In this document: piece after piece, positions 42,486 to 51,199 of the stretch
How the letters are laid out: each line of letters opens with the position of its first letter
How positions within the stretch are numbered: the stretch's first letter is position 1
Assembly: GCF_030813435.1 (NCBI RefSeq)
Contig: NZ_JAUSUG010000012.1
Location: 111,561 to 175,560 of the forward strand
From: Evansella vedderi
Lineage (GTDB): Bacteria; Bacillota; Bacilli; Bacillales; Salisediminibacteriaceae
DNA: 64,000 bases
Direction: 5' to 3'
Made by a program: the position numbers and the translations under genes
The notes under the pieces: model-generated
Told to the model about the DNA's origin: nothing
Seen by the model: the letters and a program-made list of their open reading frames with translations, nothing else
Database searches by the model: none

Positions 42486-43658
42486 TTAATTTATAGGAAC
42501 GTAACCTGTTTTTTCTATAATATATTGACCTTGGTCTGATAGGATCCATTCGATTAATTCCTCTACATGGGGGTTCTCTGTTCCTGCTGTTATGACATAG
42601 AATTCTGCTGCAATAGGATATTGACCGTTGCGAATGGATTCCTTATCTGGGAAAACGCCTTCCACCTCTAGATGTTTAATTTCTCCATTTTGAACCATTT
42701 CTGTGGAGTAATAGCGGAAGGAATAACCAATGGCATTTCTATGATTACGATAGTTAGATGTTTGATTAATAATACCTCCCATTCCTCCCACAACATCCTC
42801 AGTAGGTGCTTCCATTAAAGGAATATCTCCCATTAAGTTTTCCAATGCTGTTTGACTCCCGCTGTCGTCTGGTCGTTGGAAGGCCCTGATTGCTTCATTA
42901 TTTCCACCGACCTCACTCCAATTTGTAATCTCTCCAGAATAGATCCCTTGAATTTGTTCGATGGTCAGCCCCTCTACCGGGTTTCTAGCATTGACAAAAA
43001 ACACAAATGCTTCACGGCCAATTGGTGTTAATTCCAGCTCCACTCCCCTCGCTTCCGCCATTTGGAGCTGTCGGTTTGAAGGCCCCGCTGCAAAAATAAT
43101 ATCGACTCTGCCATTAATTAAATTTGTGTAGGCTTGGTTAGTTTTAGTGGCGAGAACTTCACTAGAGCCTTCCCAATAAGGGTCGTAATCCTTTTCTGGA
43201 TATACAGCTCTAGCAAAGGCAGAATAAACTGGATAAAGTGCCGTTGCACCATCTAAGATTGGAAGATCATTTTCTATTTTTAATGTGGATTCTTCTTCGA
43301 GAGACACCGCTTTTGTCCCTTCACGAAACGGCTGATATTCGTATAAATTAACCTCCCCTTCCTCAACCATAACGAGGCTTTCTTGATAGGATTCATACAT
43401 CCATATACTCAGAAAGCTTAAAATACATATGCTGAAAAAACTTATGCTGCTTATTCGAAGGGGTTTCTTGCTCAGGATATTAAATACTGCAAGTATAAAA
43501 AAGAGAATACAGCCTAGAGCAGTAATGATAATAATAGGGATTAAAAAACGATTAGCACTAGTAAAGGAAGCATAAATAATAGCAACGAAACCAGCAAATA
43601 AAAATAGACCTGTGAAAAAAACGGTATAAACAAACTTTACTCCTATTGAATCGTTCAT
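42486..43658 (-). CDS. Membrane-anchored PstS-like substrate-binding protein
   Basis: 390 residues. Three membrane segments (about 8-32, 37-60, 68-90) precede an extracytoplasmic phosphate-binding-type domain starting IENDLPILDGATALYPVYSAFA, with ITNWSEVGGNNEAIRAFQRPDDSGSQTALE, GYSFRYY and the ending LIEWILSDQGQYIIEKTGYVPI. Typical PstS proteins are lipoproteins encoded beside pstCAB. Here there is a multi-span anchor and no permease or ATPase gene nearby, so it may sense a ligand rather than deliver it for import. ATG 43658 has a GGAGAAATTGC site. Confidence 0.8.
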   Translation of the reverse strand: MNDSIGVKFVYTVFFTGLFLFAGFVAIIYASFTSANRFLIPIIIITALGCILFFILAVFNILSKKPLRISSISFFSICILSFLSIWMYESYQESLVMVEEGEVNLYEYQPFREGTKAVSLEEESTLKIENDLPILDGATALYPVYSAFARAVYPEKDYDPYWEGSSEVLATKTNQAYTNLINGRVDIIFAAGPSNRQLQMAEARGVELELTPIGREAFVFFVNARNPVEGLTIEQIQGIYSGEITNWSEVGGNNEAIRAFQRPDDSGSQTALENLMGDIPLMEAPTEDVVGGMGGIINQTSNYRNHRNAIGYSFRYYSTEMVQNGEIKHLEVEGVFPDKESIRNGQYPIAAEFYVITAGTENPHVEELIEWILSDQGQYIIEKTGYVPIN

Positions 43659-43917
43659 AGCAATTTCTCCTCATTCCTTTCGTCCATAACGTACTTCTTT
43701 TGAAAGATTACAAAAAAATACCTTTTATATCCATATTGAACTATTCTCCAGCTAGGATCCTTATACCTTCTTTATAAGATAATACATATTTTATGTTCCT
43801 CTCTTTGCATAAGGCTATTTATCTGATTCCGTGGACATTGCTTCTTCGAAATAACGTCGATTTGTCTCGACGGATACACTACAAAGCTAAGCTTGCAGAG
43901 GAAGAGACAGTCTCGGA

Positions 43918-43968
43918 TCTTCCCCTCAAATCAAAAGTCTAAAAAATCAACATTATCCTTAACAGAGC
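43918..43968. repeat. Repeat tail shared with 7538-7594
   Basis: TCTTCC-CTCAAATCAA, then TTAAAAAATCAACA and TATCCTTAACAGAGCC, in the same order at both places. Preceded (43820-43915) by GTCTCGACGGATACAC-type sequence related to family A. No gene. Confidence 0.6.
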
Positions 43969-43983
43969 CTTGCATAATAAAAA

Positions 43984-44022
43984 CAGACCTATCATGTGAA
44001 TAGTTCTCACATGATAGGTCTG
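43984..44022 (-). terminator. Terminator of the cold-shock protein gene
   Basis: CAGACCTATCATGTGA/TCACATGATAGGTCTG, a 16-bp perfect stem. Its inner TGTGA/TCACA has 7-base spacing and is part of the stem, not an Fnr site. Confidence 0.9.
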
Positions 44023-44042
44023 TTGTGGCGTTTTATATTGGA

Positions 44043-44243
44043 TTATACTTTACGTACGTTAGTAGCTTGAGGGCCTCTTTGGCCATCTTCAATGTCAAAG
44101 GTAACTTCTTGACCTTCGTCTAGAGATTTATATCCTTCACCTTCAATTGCTGAAAAGTGAACAAACACATCGTCTCCACCATCACGTTCAATAAATCCAA
44201 AGCCTTTCTCACTGTTAAACCATTTTACTTTACCTTGTTCCAC
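44043..44243 (-). CDS. Cold-shock protein
   Basis: 66-residue single-stranded nucleic-acid-binding OB-fold protein with RNP1 KGFGFIERD and RNP2 VFVHFSAI, acting as RNA chaperone. The start is taken as GTG 44243: AAGGAGGAACAGAA is at ideal distance and the family begins here ([13 protein letters not shown]). The 17-codon upstream extension is leader. A 5' leader of unknown length toward 44400 could hold a temperature-responsive structure as in other csp genes. Confidence 0.93.
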   Translation of the reverse strand: MEQGKVKWFNSEKGFGFIERDGGDDVFVHFSAIEGEGYKSLDEGQEVTFDIEDGQRGPQATNVRKV

Positions 44244-44406
44244 TTCTGTTCCTCCTTGAATGTTGCAAATAATTGTATTAAGCTTGTCCTTCAAATTAAG
44301 CTTGCATATTTATAGTACCCAGCAGAATCTTTTTTAAACATATTGTACCAATTTTATTTTATGGAATTGATGAATACGTTTACTCATTTTAATAGTCAAA
44401 AGGCAT

Positions 44407-45085
44407 TTATCTTATTATTTCTATCATTGGTGGCTGCTCCAGCCAATTATTTTTTATCATTAAGTTTACCCCATCATCGGAGTAGCCTAGCATTTCGGTG
44501 ATTAACTGACTGTACTTCGCACCTATATCCCTTCTCATGGCAGTAGCAAGACTAAATCCGTATTGCTCTATCCCTACTCCAGTCAACAATCCCCCATGAA
44601 ACATAAGAAGTTTACCTGAAAAGGGAGACACTTTCGTATCTGTCACTAACGTATACCATGGTGTGTAGCGTTGGACAAATCATATTCGTCGAGAATCTTA
44701 CGAAACTGTTGAGACATTTTTAAGCTTATTTCTTTCCCACGAGTAAGGTAATTTTGGACTTCTTTTGACTTTGCCACTTAGTGAAAAAACAATCAACAAC
44801 GTCTTAACCACTTCAATAGTCTGTAGATTAAAGAACATATTAGATATTTCTAAGGAAGTTAACGGCCGTAAAACCAATTGGTATTGGATGATTTTCTTTC
44901 GTAAAAATTTCTTTCACTGAGTCCATATGTTGAATAGATAATTCAAGTGCAAATGTAATTATGTCCTTGATTTCATTGTCTTCACACTTATCCAAAAAAT
45001 ATTTTAGGCAGCAAACCGCCATACTATCAACCATGAAAGTAGTCCATAAATAACCCTTTTCCGATGCAGTTAGTTTATTGTTCAT
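44407..45085 (-). pseudogene. Decayed DUF3231-family gene
   Basis: An N-terminal piece (MNNKLTASEKGYLWTTFMVD..., 45085-44840) and the C-terminal piece (SPFSGKLLMFHGGLL ... NLMIKNNWLEQPP, 44646-44407) belong to the ferritin-like DUF3231 family. Between them frames change twice: NLQTIEVVKTLLIVFSLSGK and then SKEVQNYLTRGKEISLKMSQ can be read in other frames. Normal members have two repeats (about 330 residues); here roughly one remains, so a deletion joined both halves and frameshifts followed. Confidence 0.75.
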
Positions 45086-45208
45086 TTCTATTTTGCCCTC
45101 CAGTAACATCTGTTAAAAATGTTTGTAGATGTTAATTTATATATACTTAAAGTATCCGGAAGGGCCTTTTCTTTGATTAGATTTTATTTCCAAATGGAGG
45201 AACAACGA

Positions 45209-45727
45209 TTATTCATTTGACATCAATTCCTTTAACGCCTTTCCCAATTGAGGATTATGATAAATAAACCTCATTTTATCCTCTTTATAAATTTGATCAT
45301 TCGTATATTTTTTTCCGGTAAATTTCCCCTTTTCCATTTCATGAAGATCCCCAATAATGAGACTAAAGCCCGACCCATCCTCTAAATGGATGACTAACGT
45401 ATATAGGGCATGATCCCATTCTGGCTCTCCAAGGAAGTAGTAAGAGCGCCCATTAGAGTGTAGAGCTTCTGCAATTTGATCGTTCGCTTTTCCTATAAAA
45501 ATACAATTTTGTTCAGGAGAAAAATCTCCCTCTGGTGCAATACAATCTCCTGGATTAAAACCTATATCCCACAAAGTTTTTGAAGGAAACATTAACGAAT
45601 AGACTCCCACTTCCGTAATATTACTGGTTTTTAGTTCGCTTGCTGGATTTAGCCCCCAATACCATAAATATAAGATAAGGAAAAATAATATAGCAACAAC
45701 AACGGAAAGGCTTTTCTTAAAAGTCAC
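45209..45727 (-). CDS. Hypothetical membrane-anchored protein
   Basis: 172 residues: one N-terminal hydrophobic anchor (about 6-26, SLSVVVAILFFLILYLWYWGL), then an extracytoplasmic domain with a cysteine pair (GDCIAPEGDFSPEQNCIF) that could form a disulfide, and a charged C-terminus. Not recognised. ATG 45727 has a GGGGGTAACTTCGTG-type upstream region. Confidence 0.6.
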   Translation of the reverse strand: MTFKKSLSVVVAILFFLILYLWYWGLNPASELKTSNITEVGVYSLMFPSKTLWDIGFNPGDCIAPEGDFSPEQNCIFIGKANDQIAEALHSNGRSYYFLGEPEWDHALYTLVIHLEDGSGFSLIIGDLHEMEKGKFTGKKYTNDQIYKEDKMRFIYHNPQLGKALKELMSNE

Positions 45728-45944
45728 GAAGTTACCCCCTTTTTGTAATTGAAGTGAAGGAGATGTTCTAAAAGAAGATTAGATTGTAATTTATAAGACG
45801 TTTAGGATCCACCATATGTTACAATTTCTCAACCAATTATTTTGATGGCTTATTTAACTAGTAGCCTACCTTTCATTTATCCTTACTAGAAGTTATGCTA
45901 CAATAGAAATGTTATATCTACTAAAGTATTGGAGGATTCCCCAT

Positions 45945-46484
45945 ATGAAAAAAATGTTAGCTACTGCTTTTCTTATTATATTTTTACTTTTAGTAGCTGC
46001 TTGCAATGACGAGAATATGAGTGAAGCAGGTAATGATAGTGATGTCCTAATAACATTCCAAGATAAAACAATTACGGAGTTTGATGTTCAAAACGCTTCT
46101 CTTTATCCGGATCAAGATATTCACGAGGTCGCTAAAAGTGTTCTATTTCATGAAATTGTTTTAGTAGAAGCAGATGCTGCTGGTACAAGTTATGACGAAT
46201 ATGATTTAATGGTTTTAGTGGACCAAACATTACAACTGTATGAATTTGATGAGGAAGCCGTTGCCTTTATCACAGAAAAAAGTGAGTTAAACAACTTAGA
46301 ACCAATGGAATATATTGAGACAGTTTGGAAAGATTATTTACGAACGAGGTTAATTGTAAATAATCATTTAGATCACGAAATTGGCTTTGCTGGAAAATCC
46401 GATGAGGAAGTGGCTGCCGCAATTGCTAATTTTGAAGATCAATTATTAACTAAATATGAAGAAGACATTGAATATCATTTTTAA
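45945..46484 (+). CDS. Lipoprotein with SurA-N-like helical region
   Basis: 179 residues. Lipoprotein signal with lipobox LVAAC (Cys about 22), then an acidic helical region (VLITFQDKTITEFDVQNASLYPDQ) that resembles the N-terminal chaperone part of SurA/PrsA-type proteins, without any rotamase domain. It may be a small surface chaperone, but function is unproven. ATG 45945 was chosen for its GGAGG site at 45931; the 12-codon upstream extension has no ribosome site. Confidence 0.75.
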   Translation: MKKMLATAFLIIFLLLVAACNDENMSEAGNDSDVLITFQDKTITEFDVQNASLYPDQDIHEVAKSVLFHEIVLVEADAAGTSYDEYDLMVLVDQTLQLYEFDEEAVAFITEKSELNNLEPMEYIETVWKDYLRTRLIVNNHLDHEIGFAGKSDEEVAAAIANFEDQLLTKYEEDIEYHF

Positions 46485-46493
46485 TTATGAAAA

Positions 46494-46535
46494 GGGTGAC
46501 TTAGGAGCGTAATGCGCCGGAAGTCACCTTTTTTT
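46494..46535 (+). terminator. Terminator of the lipoprotein gene
   Basis: GGTGACTT/AAGTCACC stem with T7 run. A further AACGCGA/TCGCGTT palindrome lies at 46603-46627 in the remaining gap, unexplained. Confidence 0.85.
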
Positions 46536-46704
46536 ATGGATTATGATGTTATTGAAGTGGAAGCCAATGGGACTTCCTACGTCTTCTTCTATAACGCGAG
46601 ATCGTGGCGGGGAGTGATCTTCGCGTTGCTAAGGCATGGGTTGTAACGCATTTGGAAGCTTTTCTTGTCCCATCTCGTTCTTTAATTGCTTCAAGCTCAT
46701 TACA

Positions 46705-46965
46705 TTATTTAGATATAAGTTCTTTGAATCTTACATACTCTAACAAATAAAAATTTAAACAAGTATAAATTGGCACGACCAAAGGTAAAAGTGCCACTAA
46801 TTCCATTTTCTTTATATCCCTAGGTACACCTGTCATATAAACCATTTCTATGGAGAGAAATAAAAAAAGGGAGTTAGCAAAAAAAGCTGCTGCTAAACCT
46901 ATCCATTTATTCTTGAACTTTTTATATAACCAGATGCCAATGATAGAAGAAAAAAGTAGTGTTAG
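46705..46965 (-). pseudogene. Small membrane protein, 3' part (interrupted by the IS element)
   Basis: Encodes LTLLFSSIIGIWLYKKFKNK and three hydrophobic segments to the stop at 46705. The open frame runs on into the insertion-sequence end at its 5' side, so its apparent first eight residues (MVSGGSSS) are IS sequence. The native 5' part lies on the other side of the element at 48787-48835. The family is not recognised. Confidence 0.7.
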
Positions 46966-47110
46966 TGAACTACTCCCACCACTTACCACCCTTGCGGGTT
47001 GCTTGAAGTGGGGGCTTCTTGGGTAATCGCCACTTTTGGTAGCTGACGAAATTGACCAAGCTAACCCTCTTGTTCCAAGAGTTTTTATTGCCTTTAGGCA
47101 GTTACTAATA
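46966..47110 (-). ncRNA. Probable TnpB guide RNA (omegaRNA/reRNA)
   Basis: In this family the guide RNA is made from the 3' end of tnpB through the right end, with the guide copied from flanking DNA. Here the region has the CCCCCACTT...AAGTGG hairpin and a CTTGGaacaAGAG-type stem upstream. The guide would then be the sequence running left from about 46965, i.e. the interrupted gene. Inferred from family knowledge and structure. Confidence 0.5.
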
Positions 47111-48209
47111 AGCGAATGCCTTCTTTTTTGATATTGAGTGCTGAATTATAATCTCTATCAAGGTTTAGTCCACAAGTACATTGATAAGTACGTTCTGATA
47201 ATTTGATTTCTTTTACTGAACCACATTTCGAACAGGTTTTTGTAGATGGAAACCATTTATCTATTTTGATAAGTTGTTTCCCTTGTTCTTTTAGTTTGTA
47301 CTGTAAGAAAGAAGTGAACATTCCCCAACCATTATCGGAGACACTTTTGCCCAACTTTAGAGCTTGTGACATACCTTTCATGTCTAAATCTTCAATCACA
47401 ACAGCGTCAAAGTTAGACACTAACTCCTTTGATTTATGGTGAAGAAAGTTCTTACGTTGATTTGCGACTTTCTCTTGAATTTTAGCTACTCGAATACGCT
47501 GTTTATTCCAATTCGAAGAACCCTTCTTTTTACGAGAAAGTTTACGTTGTTCGATTGCTAATTTATCAAGCATTTGTCGATAGAACCGTGGGTAATTGGC
47601 TTTCTTACCTGTCTCACTATCTACAAATAATCCATCCATCGCAAAATCTAAACCAACAACTTTTTCAATTTCTTTGCTTTCAATTTCCTTCTCATACTCT
47701 GTGAGAATAGAAATATAGTATTTTCCTGATGAAGTCATAGATAAGGTACAAGATTTGATTTTGTATTCCGAAGGGATTTCTCTATGCTGTTTGATTTTAA
47801 CCGTTTTAAGTTTAGGTAATTTGATATGACCATCCAACAACTGAATGTTTCCATTTACTACATTCGTTGTGTAACTTTGTCTGTGTCGTTTACTTTTGAA
47901 TTTTGGAAACTTGGCATTTCCTTTGAAGAAGGCCTTATAAGCCTTATCTAAGTTTAATTGCGCATTCGCCAACGCTAAAGAGTCCACTTCTTTTAGCCAC
48001 ACAAACTCCTTTTTATATTTAGCAGGAGTAGGATGTTTTACATTTTTCAGCGCTTCTTTCTCATCTTTTAGGTTTTCGTATGTTTCCTTTCGCTCTGCTA
48101 ACATTTTGTTGTAGACAAAACGAACACACCCGAAAGTTTTGCGTATCATCAAAGCCTGTTCATCTGTTGGATAAACCCTGAATTTATACGCTTTATTTTG
48201 TTTAGCCAT
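47094..48209 (-). CDS. tnpB: TnpB, RNA-guided DNA endonuclease of IS605
   Basis: 371 residues. N-terminal OrfB helix-turn-helix (AYKFRVYPTDEQALMIRKTF), WED-like part, and a RuvC domain with all catalytic acids: D188 (GLDFAMDG), E273 (VIEDLDMKG), D353 (DRDYNSALN). The zinc ribbon has C326, C329, C344 and C346. TnpB cuts DNA next to a transposon-adjacent motif under guide-RNA control and helps the element persist. Nothing is missing, so it is probably active. It starts 11 bp after tnpA. Confidence 0.95.
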   Translation of the reverse strand: MAKQNKAYKFRVYPTDEQALMIRKTFGCVRFVYNKMLAERKETYENLKDEKEALKNVKHPTPAKYKKEFVWLKEVDSLALANAQLNLDKAYKAFFKGNAKFPKFKSKRHRQSYTTNVVNGNIQLLDGHIKLPKLKTVKIKQHREIPSEYKIKSCTLSMTSSGKYYISILTEYEKEIESKEIEKVVGLDFAMDGLFVDSETGKKANYPRFYRQMLDKLAIEQRKLSRKKKGSSNWNKQRIRVAKIQEKVANQRKNFLHHKSKELVSNFDAVVIEDLDMKGMSQALKLGKSVSDNGWGMFTSFLQYKLKEQGKQLIKIDKWFPSTKTCSKCGSVKEIKLSERTYQCTCGLNLDRDYNSALNIKKEGIRLLVTA

Positions 48210-48220
48210 ATCAAATCACC

Positions 48221-48619
48221 TCACTTTTTCCCTTGCTTTTCAATATACTGCTTCACTACTTCAATAGGTGAACCACCTGTGGTCAACAAGCAAAAACTTC
48301 GTGACCAAAACATTTCTTTCCACAACTTTTTACGAACGAGAGGAAACTCTTTTTTGACGAGTCTTGAACTCGCACTTTTGTATGCGTTGATGAATTTTGA
48401 TAATTCACTGTTAGGTTGCGCTTTGAAAAGAATATGTACATGGTCAATATCATGGTTCCACTCGACTAATGTAATATTGTATTTTTCACTCAAGGACACA
48501 AACTTGTCTTTTGCATAGTTTGAAATTGTGTCATCAATGACCTTTCTACGATATTTTACAACCAACACAAGGTGATAATACATCAAGAATACTGAATGGT
48601 TATTACTATCTAATTTCAT
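48221..48619 (-). CDS. tnpA: TnpA, HUH tyrosine transposase of IS605
   Basis: 132 residues. The HUH motif is H60-V-H62 (DIDHVHILFKAQ) and the catalytic tyrosine Y125 (EVVKQYIEKQG). It makes single-strand cuts at the hairpin ends and moves the element by peel-and-paste. Length and motifs are complete. Confidence 0.95.
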   Translation of the reverse strand: MKLDSNNHSVFLMYYHLVLVVKYRRKVIDDTISNYAKDKFVSLSEKYNITLVEWNHDIDHVHILFKAQPNSELSKFINAYKSASSRLVKKEFPLVRKKLWKEMFWSRSFCLLTTGGSPIEVVKQYIEKQGKK

Positions 48620-48786
48620 GGTTATATCAATCCTTAATCTTTATAAGACTGATTATATCACGACGAGAAAAAAGACAAAAGAAAAAGTCATTGGGCTATC
48701 GCCCAACCGAAATTCATCTCCCCCTTACCGTTGGGCTACGCCCTTCACACGCTTGAAGAGGGAGACTTCTTTCGGAAGTACGTTAA

Positions 48787-48835
48787 AATAATTAGGGAAA
48801 AAAGCCATTATTTGGTATAGCATATCCACGGCCAT
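48787..48835 (-). pseudogene. Small membrane protein, 5' part (interrupted by the IS element)
   Basis: ATG 48835 has a GGAGG site seven bases upstream and encodes MAVDMLYQIMAFFPNYFNV before running into the left end of the IS605 element. Its continuation is the orphaned C-terminal part at 46705-46965, in the same orientation. Confidence 0.6.
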
Positions 48836-48938
48836 ATATTCAACCTCCATAATGTTTTATTTTTGAGTTACGATTAATGATTGATTTAAGATTCACTATC
48901 CTAGTTTAACATCTTTTCCAAATTCTTCATAAAAAAAC

Positions 48939-49226
48939 GAGGCTGGGATAAAAGCGTTTTGTCAATGAGAATTCCGAACGAAGCATATAAATCGCTTCGG
49001 AAATATACTTCCCTTTCCGCGGGCGGCTGGTGAGCCCCCTCGTGCTTACGCACGTGTGGTCTCACCTTTGCCTTTGCTCCCGCAGGACACTGATTACACA
49101 TCCTTGAGATTGCCCACACACGAAGAAAATGTGCTAACATTTTCGAGGAGTCTACGTATATTTCCTCCGCTACGATAATACATTGTTCGTATTTTCATCT
49201 AAACACTTTAGTTATGTCCCAGTCTC
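48939..49226. repeat. Repeat family C, copy 1
   Basis: 288 bp with terminal inverted repeats GAGGCTGGGAtAaAA and TTATGTCCCAGTCTC. Inside are TTCCGCGGGCGGCTGG, an ACGCACGTGTGG block and CCCGCAGGACAC. It partly matches 63596-63738. Gap 48836-49243 holds only this. Confidence 0.75.
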
Positions 49227-49243
49227 GCTTTTCTTTCTATATA

Positions 49244-49999
49244 CTATAGCTTTAATTCTAATCCAACAGGACAATGGTCACTGCCTAAAATATGTCCGTG
49301 CACTTCTGCTTCATGGATACTTTCTTTCATTTTTTTAGAAACAAGAAAATAATCAATTCTCCAGCCAATATTTCTTTCCCGAACTTTGTTCATATAAGAC
49401 CACCAGCTGTACACATCTTCTTGATTGGGATAAAGATGTCGATAGGAATCGATATAACCAGATTCTAGTAAAGAGCTCATTTTAGCCCTCTCTTCATCTG
49501 TAAAACCAGAGTTACCTACGTTCGTTTTATGGTTCTTAAGGTCGATCTCTTGGTGGGCAACATTCAAATCGCCACAAACAACTACAGGCTTACTCTCCTC
49601 TAGTTTATGAATATAGTTTTTAAAATCATCTTCCCACGTTAGACGATACTCCAGTCTCGATAAATCCCTTTTTGAGTTTGGCGTATAAACAGTAATCAAG
49701 TAAAACCTATCAAACTCTAAAGTAATAACACGTCCTTCTGAATCATGCTCTTCCATATCAATACCATATTGAACGGATTGAGGTTCTACCTTTGAGAAAA
49801 TAGCAGTACCAGAATACCCTTTTCTTTCAGCGTAATTCCAATATTGATGATATCCCTCTAATTCCAGTTCAATTTGACCTTCTTGCAGCTTCGTTTCTTG
49901 AATGCAAAAAATATCTGCATTGATGTCTTGAAAAAAATCTAAAAATCCTTTCTTCACACATGCACGAATGCCATTAACATTCCAAGATATGAGTTTCAT
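49244..49999 (-). CDS. Exodeoxyribonuclease III
   Basis: 251-residue endonuclease/exonuclease/phosphatase-family enzyme that cuts at abasic sites and trims 3' ends during base-excision repair. Motifs: SWNVNGIRACVKKG (N7), IFCIQETKLQEG (metal Glu), CGDLNVAHQEIDL (D-N pair), NSGFTDEER and LGSDHCPVGLEL (catalytic His). The short ExoA/XthA form typical of Bacillus. ATG 49999; monocistronic. Confidence 0.95.
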   Translation of the reverse strand: MKLISWNVNGIRACVKKGFLDFFQDINADIFCIQETKLQEGQIELELEGYHQYWNYAERKGYSGTAIFSKVEPQSVQYGIDMEEHDSEGRVITLEFDRFYLITVYTPNSKRDLSRLEYRLTWEDDFKNYIHKLEESKPVVVCGDLNVAHQEIDLKNHKTNVGNSGFTDEERAKMSSLLESGYIDSYRHLYPNQEDVYSWWSYMNKVRERNIGWRIDYFLVSKKMKESIHEAEVHGHILGSDHCPVGLELKL

Positions 50000-50222
50000 A
50001 GTTGTTAATACCCCTTATTTATTAATCCTTAATATAATTTATTTTTAAAATCTTATGGTGACCTTTTGTTGCTGCTTTTCTTTGTTTCGGGCTTCATGAA
50101 CCCTTCATGGCGACCTTCCACCACAGCTCTGCTCCTTATCGGGCATCAGAAATCCATAACTTAATCTAAACTTAAAACGACTCTGCCATTATATCAATTT
50201 CCCTTTGAAAAATACTAGAATC

Positions 50223-51176
50223 TTACCTTTTAAACAAATGTAAATATTTCCCATACCCTTCTCTATCCAACTGGTCCATAGGTATAAACTTCAGAGCAGC
50301 TGAATTAATACAATATCTTAACCCGCCTTTTTCCACCGGTCCATCTTCAAATACATGTCCTAAATGGGAATCAGCCTTCCTGCTCCGTACCTCTGTTCTC
50401 AACTTATCATGAGAAACATCCATTTCTTCTCTCACATAACTAGCCTTTATCGGCTTTGTAAAGCTCGGCCAACCACAGCCAGCATCATATTGATCTTTAG
50501 AAGAAAATAGGGGTTCTCCAGAAACTACATCTACATAAATCCCTTCTCTCCTATTATTCCAATACTCATTATCATATGGAGCTTCCGTTACACCAAACTG
50601 TGTTACCCTATACTGTATAGGTGTTAATTTTTGCTCCAGCTCCTTATTCACCCACATCTTTTTCAAAAAATCATCTCGGCCGGACCTAAGCCTGTGAAGC
50701 TTATAGCGAAACTCATTTTTCTTATAAAAATACTGATGAAATTCCTTAGCAGGATAAAAGGAAATAAAAGGTAGAACTTCTGTTACTAAGGGACGCTCAA
50801 AAGGCCCTATTTTCTCCAGTGCTTTTTTCGTTACCATTGCATCCTTTTTTTGCTGATGGTTATGATAAAAGATGGCTGTTTTATAACAACTGCCCCGATC
50901 AGTAAATTGTCCTTCCCCATCTGTAGGGTCAATTTGTCGCCAATATATTTCTAGCAACTCATGATAGGTGATAGCTTCAGGATCGAAAGTGATTTGCACC
51001 CCTAAATAATGACTTGTCTCACCAGAGCAAGCCTCTTTATGGTTGAGGGGGACCTCCTGCCCGCCTGTATATCCTGACATAACTTGCAATACACCCTTCC
51101 TTTCAAAAGGTTCCACCATATGCCAGAAATGTCCTCCCGCGAATGTAGCTAGCTCGTATTTCACCTTTCTCCCCAT
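50223..51176 (-). CDS. MsrA-MsrB fusion with catalytic-cysteine-to-histidine change in MsrA
   Basis: 317 residues. The MsrA domain (1-170) reads [15 protein letters not shown]: both cysteines of the usual GCFWC active site are histidine (H16, H19; codons CAT), so classical S-methionine sulfoxide reduction is unlikely. The MsrB domain (about 178-310) is complete, with [24 protein letters not shown] and the catalytic Cys in [13 protein letters not shown], and should reduce R-methionine sulfoxide. ATG 51176 has AAAGGGGAG eight bases upstream. It lies 23 bp after the other msrA gene and is probably co-transcribed. Confidence 0.9.
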   Translation of the reverse strand: MGRKVKYELATFAGGHFWHMVEPFERKGVLQVMSGYTGGQEVPLNHKEACSGETSHYLGVQITFDPEAITYHELLEIYWRQIDPTDGEGQFTDRGSCYKTAIFYHNHQQKKDAMVTKKALEKIGPFERPLVTEVLPFISFYPAKEFHQYFYKKNEFRYKLHRLRSGRDDFLKKMWVNKELEQKLTPIQYRVTQFGVTEAPYDNEYWNNRREGIYVDVVSGEPLFSSKDQYDAGCGWPSFTKPIKASYVREEMDVSHDKLRTEVRSRKADSHLGHVFEDGPVEKGGLRYCINSAALKFIPMDQLDREGYGKYLHLFKR

Positions 51177-51199
51177 ACCTATCACTCCCCTTTGGACCA

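Larger units (their letters stand above)
46966..48786 (-). mobile_element. IS200/IS605-family insertion sequence (tnpA-tnpB)
   Basis: About 1.8 kb with intact tnpA and tnpB in the same direction, and no terminal inverted repeats but subterminal hairpins, as expected of the family. At the right end (plus-strand 46970-47010) CCCCCACTT pairs with AAGTGGtGGG, followed by GTTCAC at the boundary. At the left end, beyond tnpA, TTGGGCtatcGCCCAA (48698-48716) and a GTTGGGCTACGCCC arm lie inside. Exact left boundary is uncertain by some 20 bp. Confidence 0.85.

Noticed and set aside
42247..42489. 80-residue open frame that recurs at 58525-58905
   Set aside because: The shared peptide comes only from the conserved non-coding repeat B; the frames have no ribosome site and their flanks differ.
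43984..44022. Fnr-like TGTGA...TCACA
   Set aside because: The spacing is seven bases and the sequence is the inner part of the cold-shock gene's terminator stem.
44840..45109. Stand-alone 89-residue gene
   Set aside because: It is the N-terminal part of a broken DUF3231 gene whose remaining parts follow in other frames.
46705..46989. Intact 94-residue membrane-protein gene starting at 46989
   Set aside because: Its first residues are encoded by the right end of the IS605 element; the native start is on the other side of the insertion.
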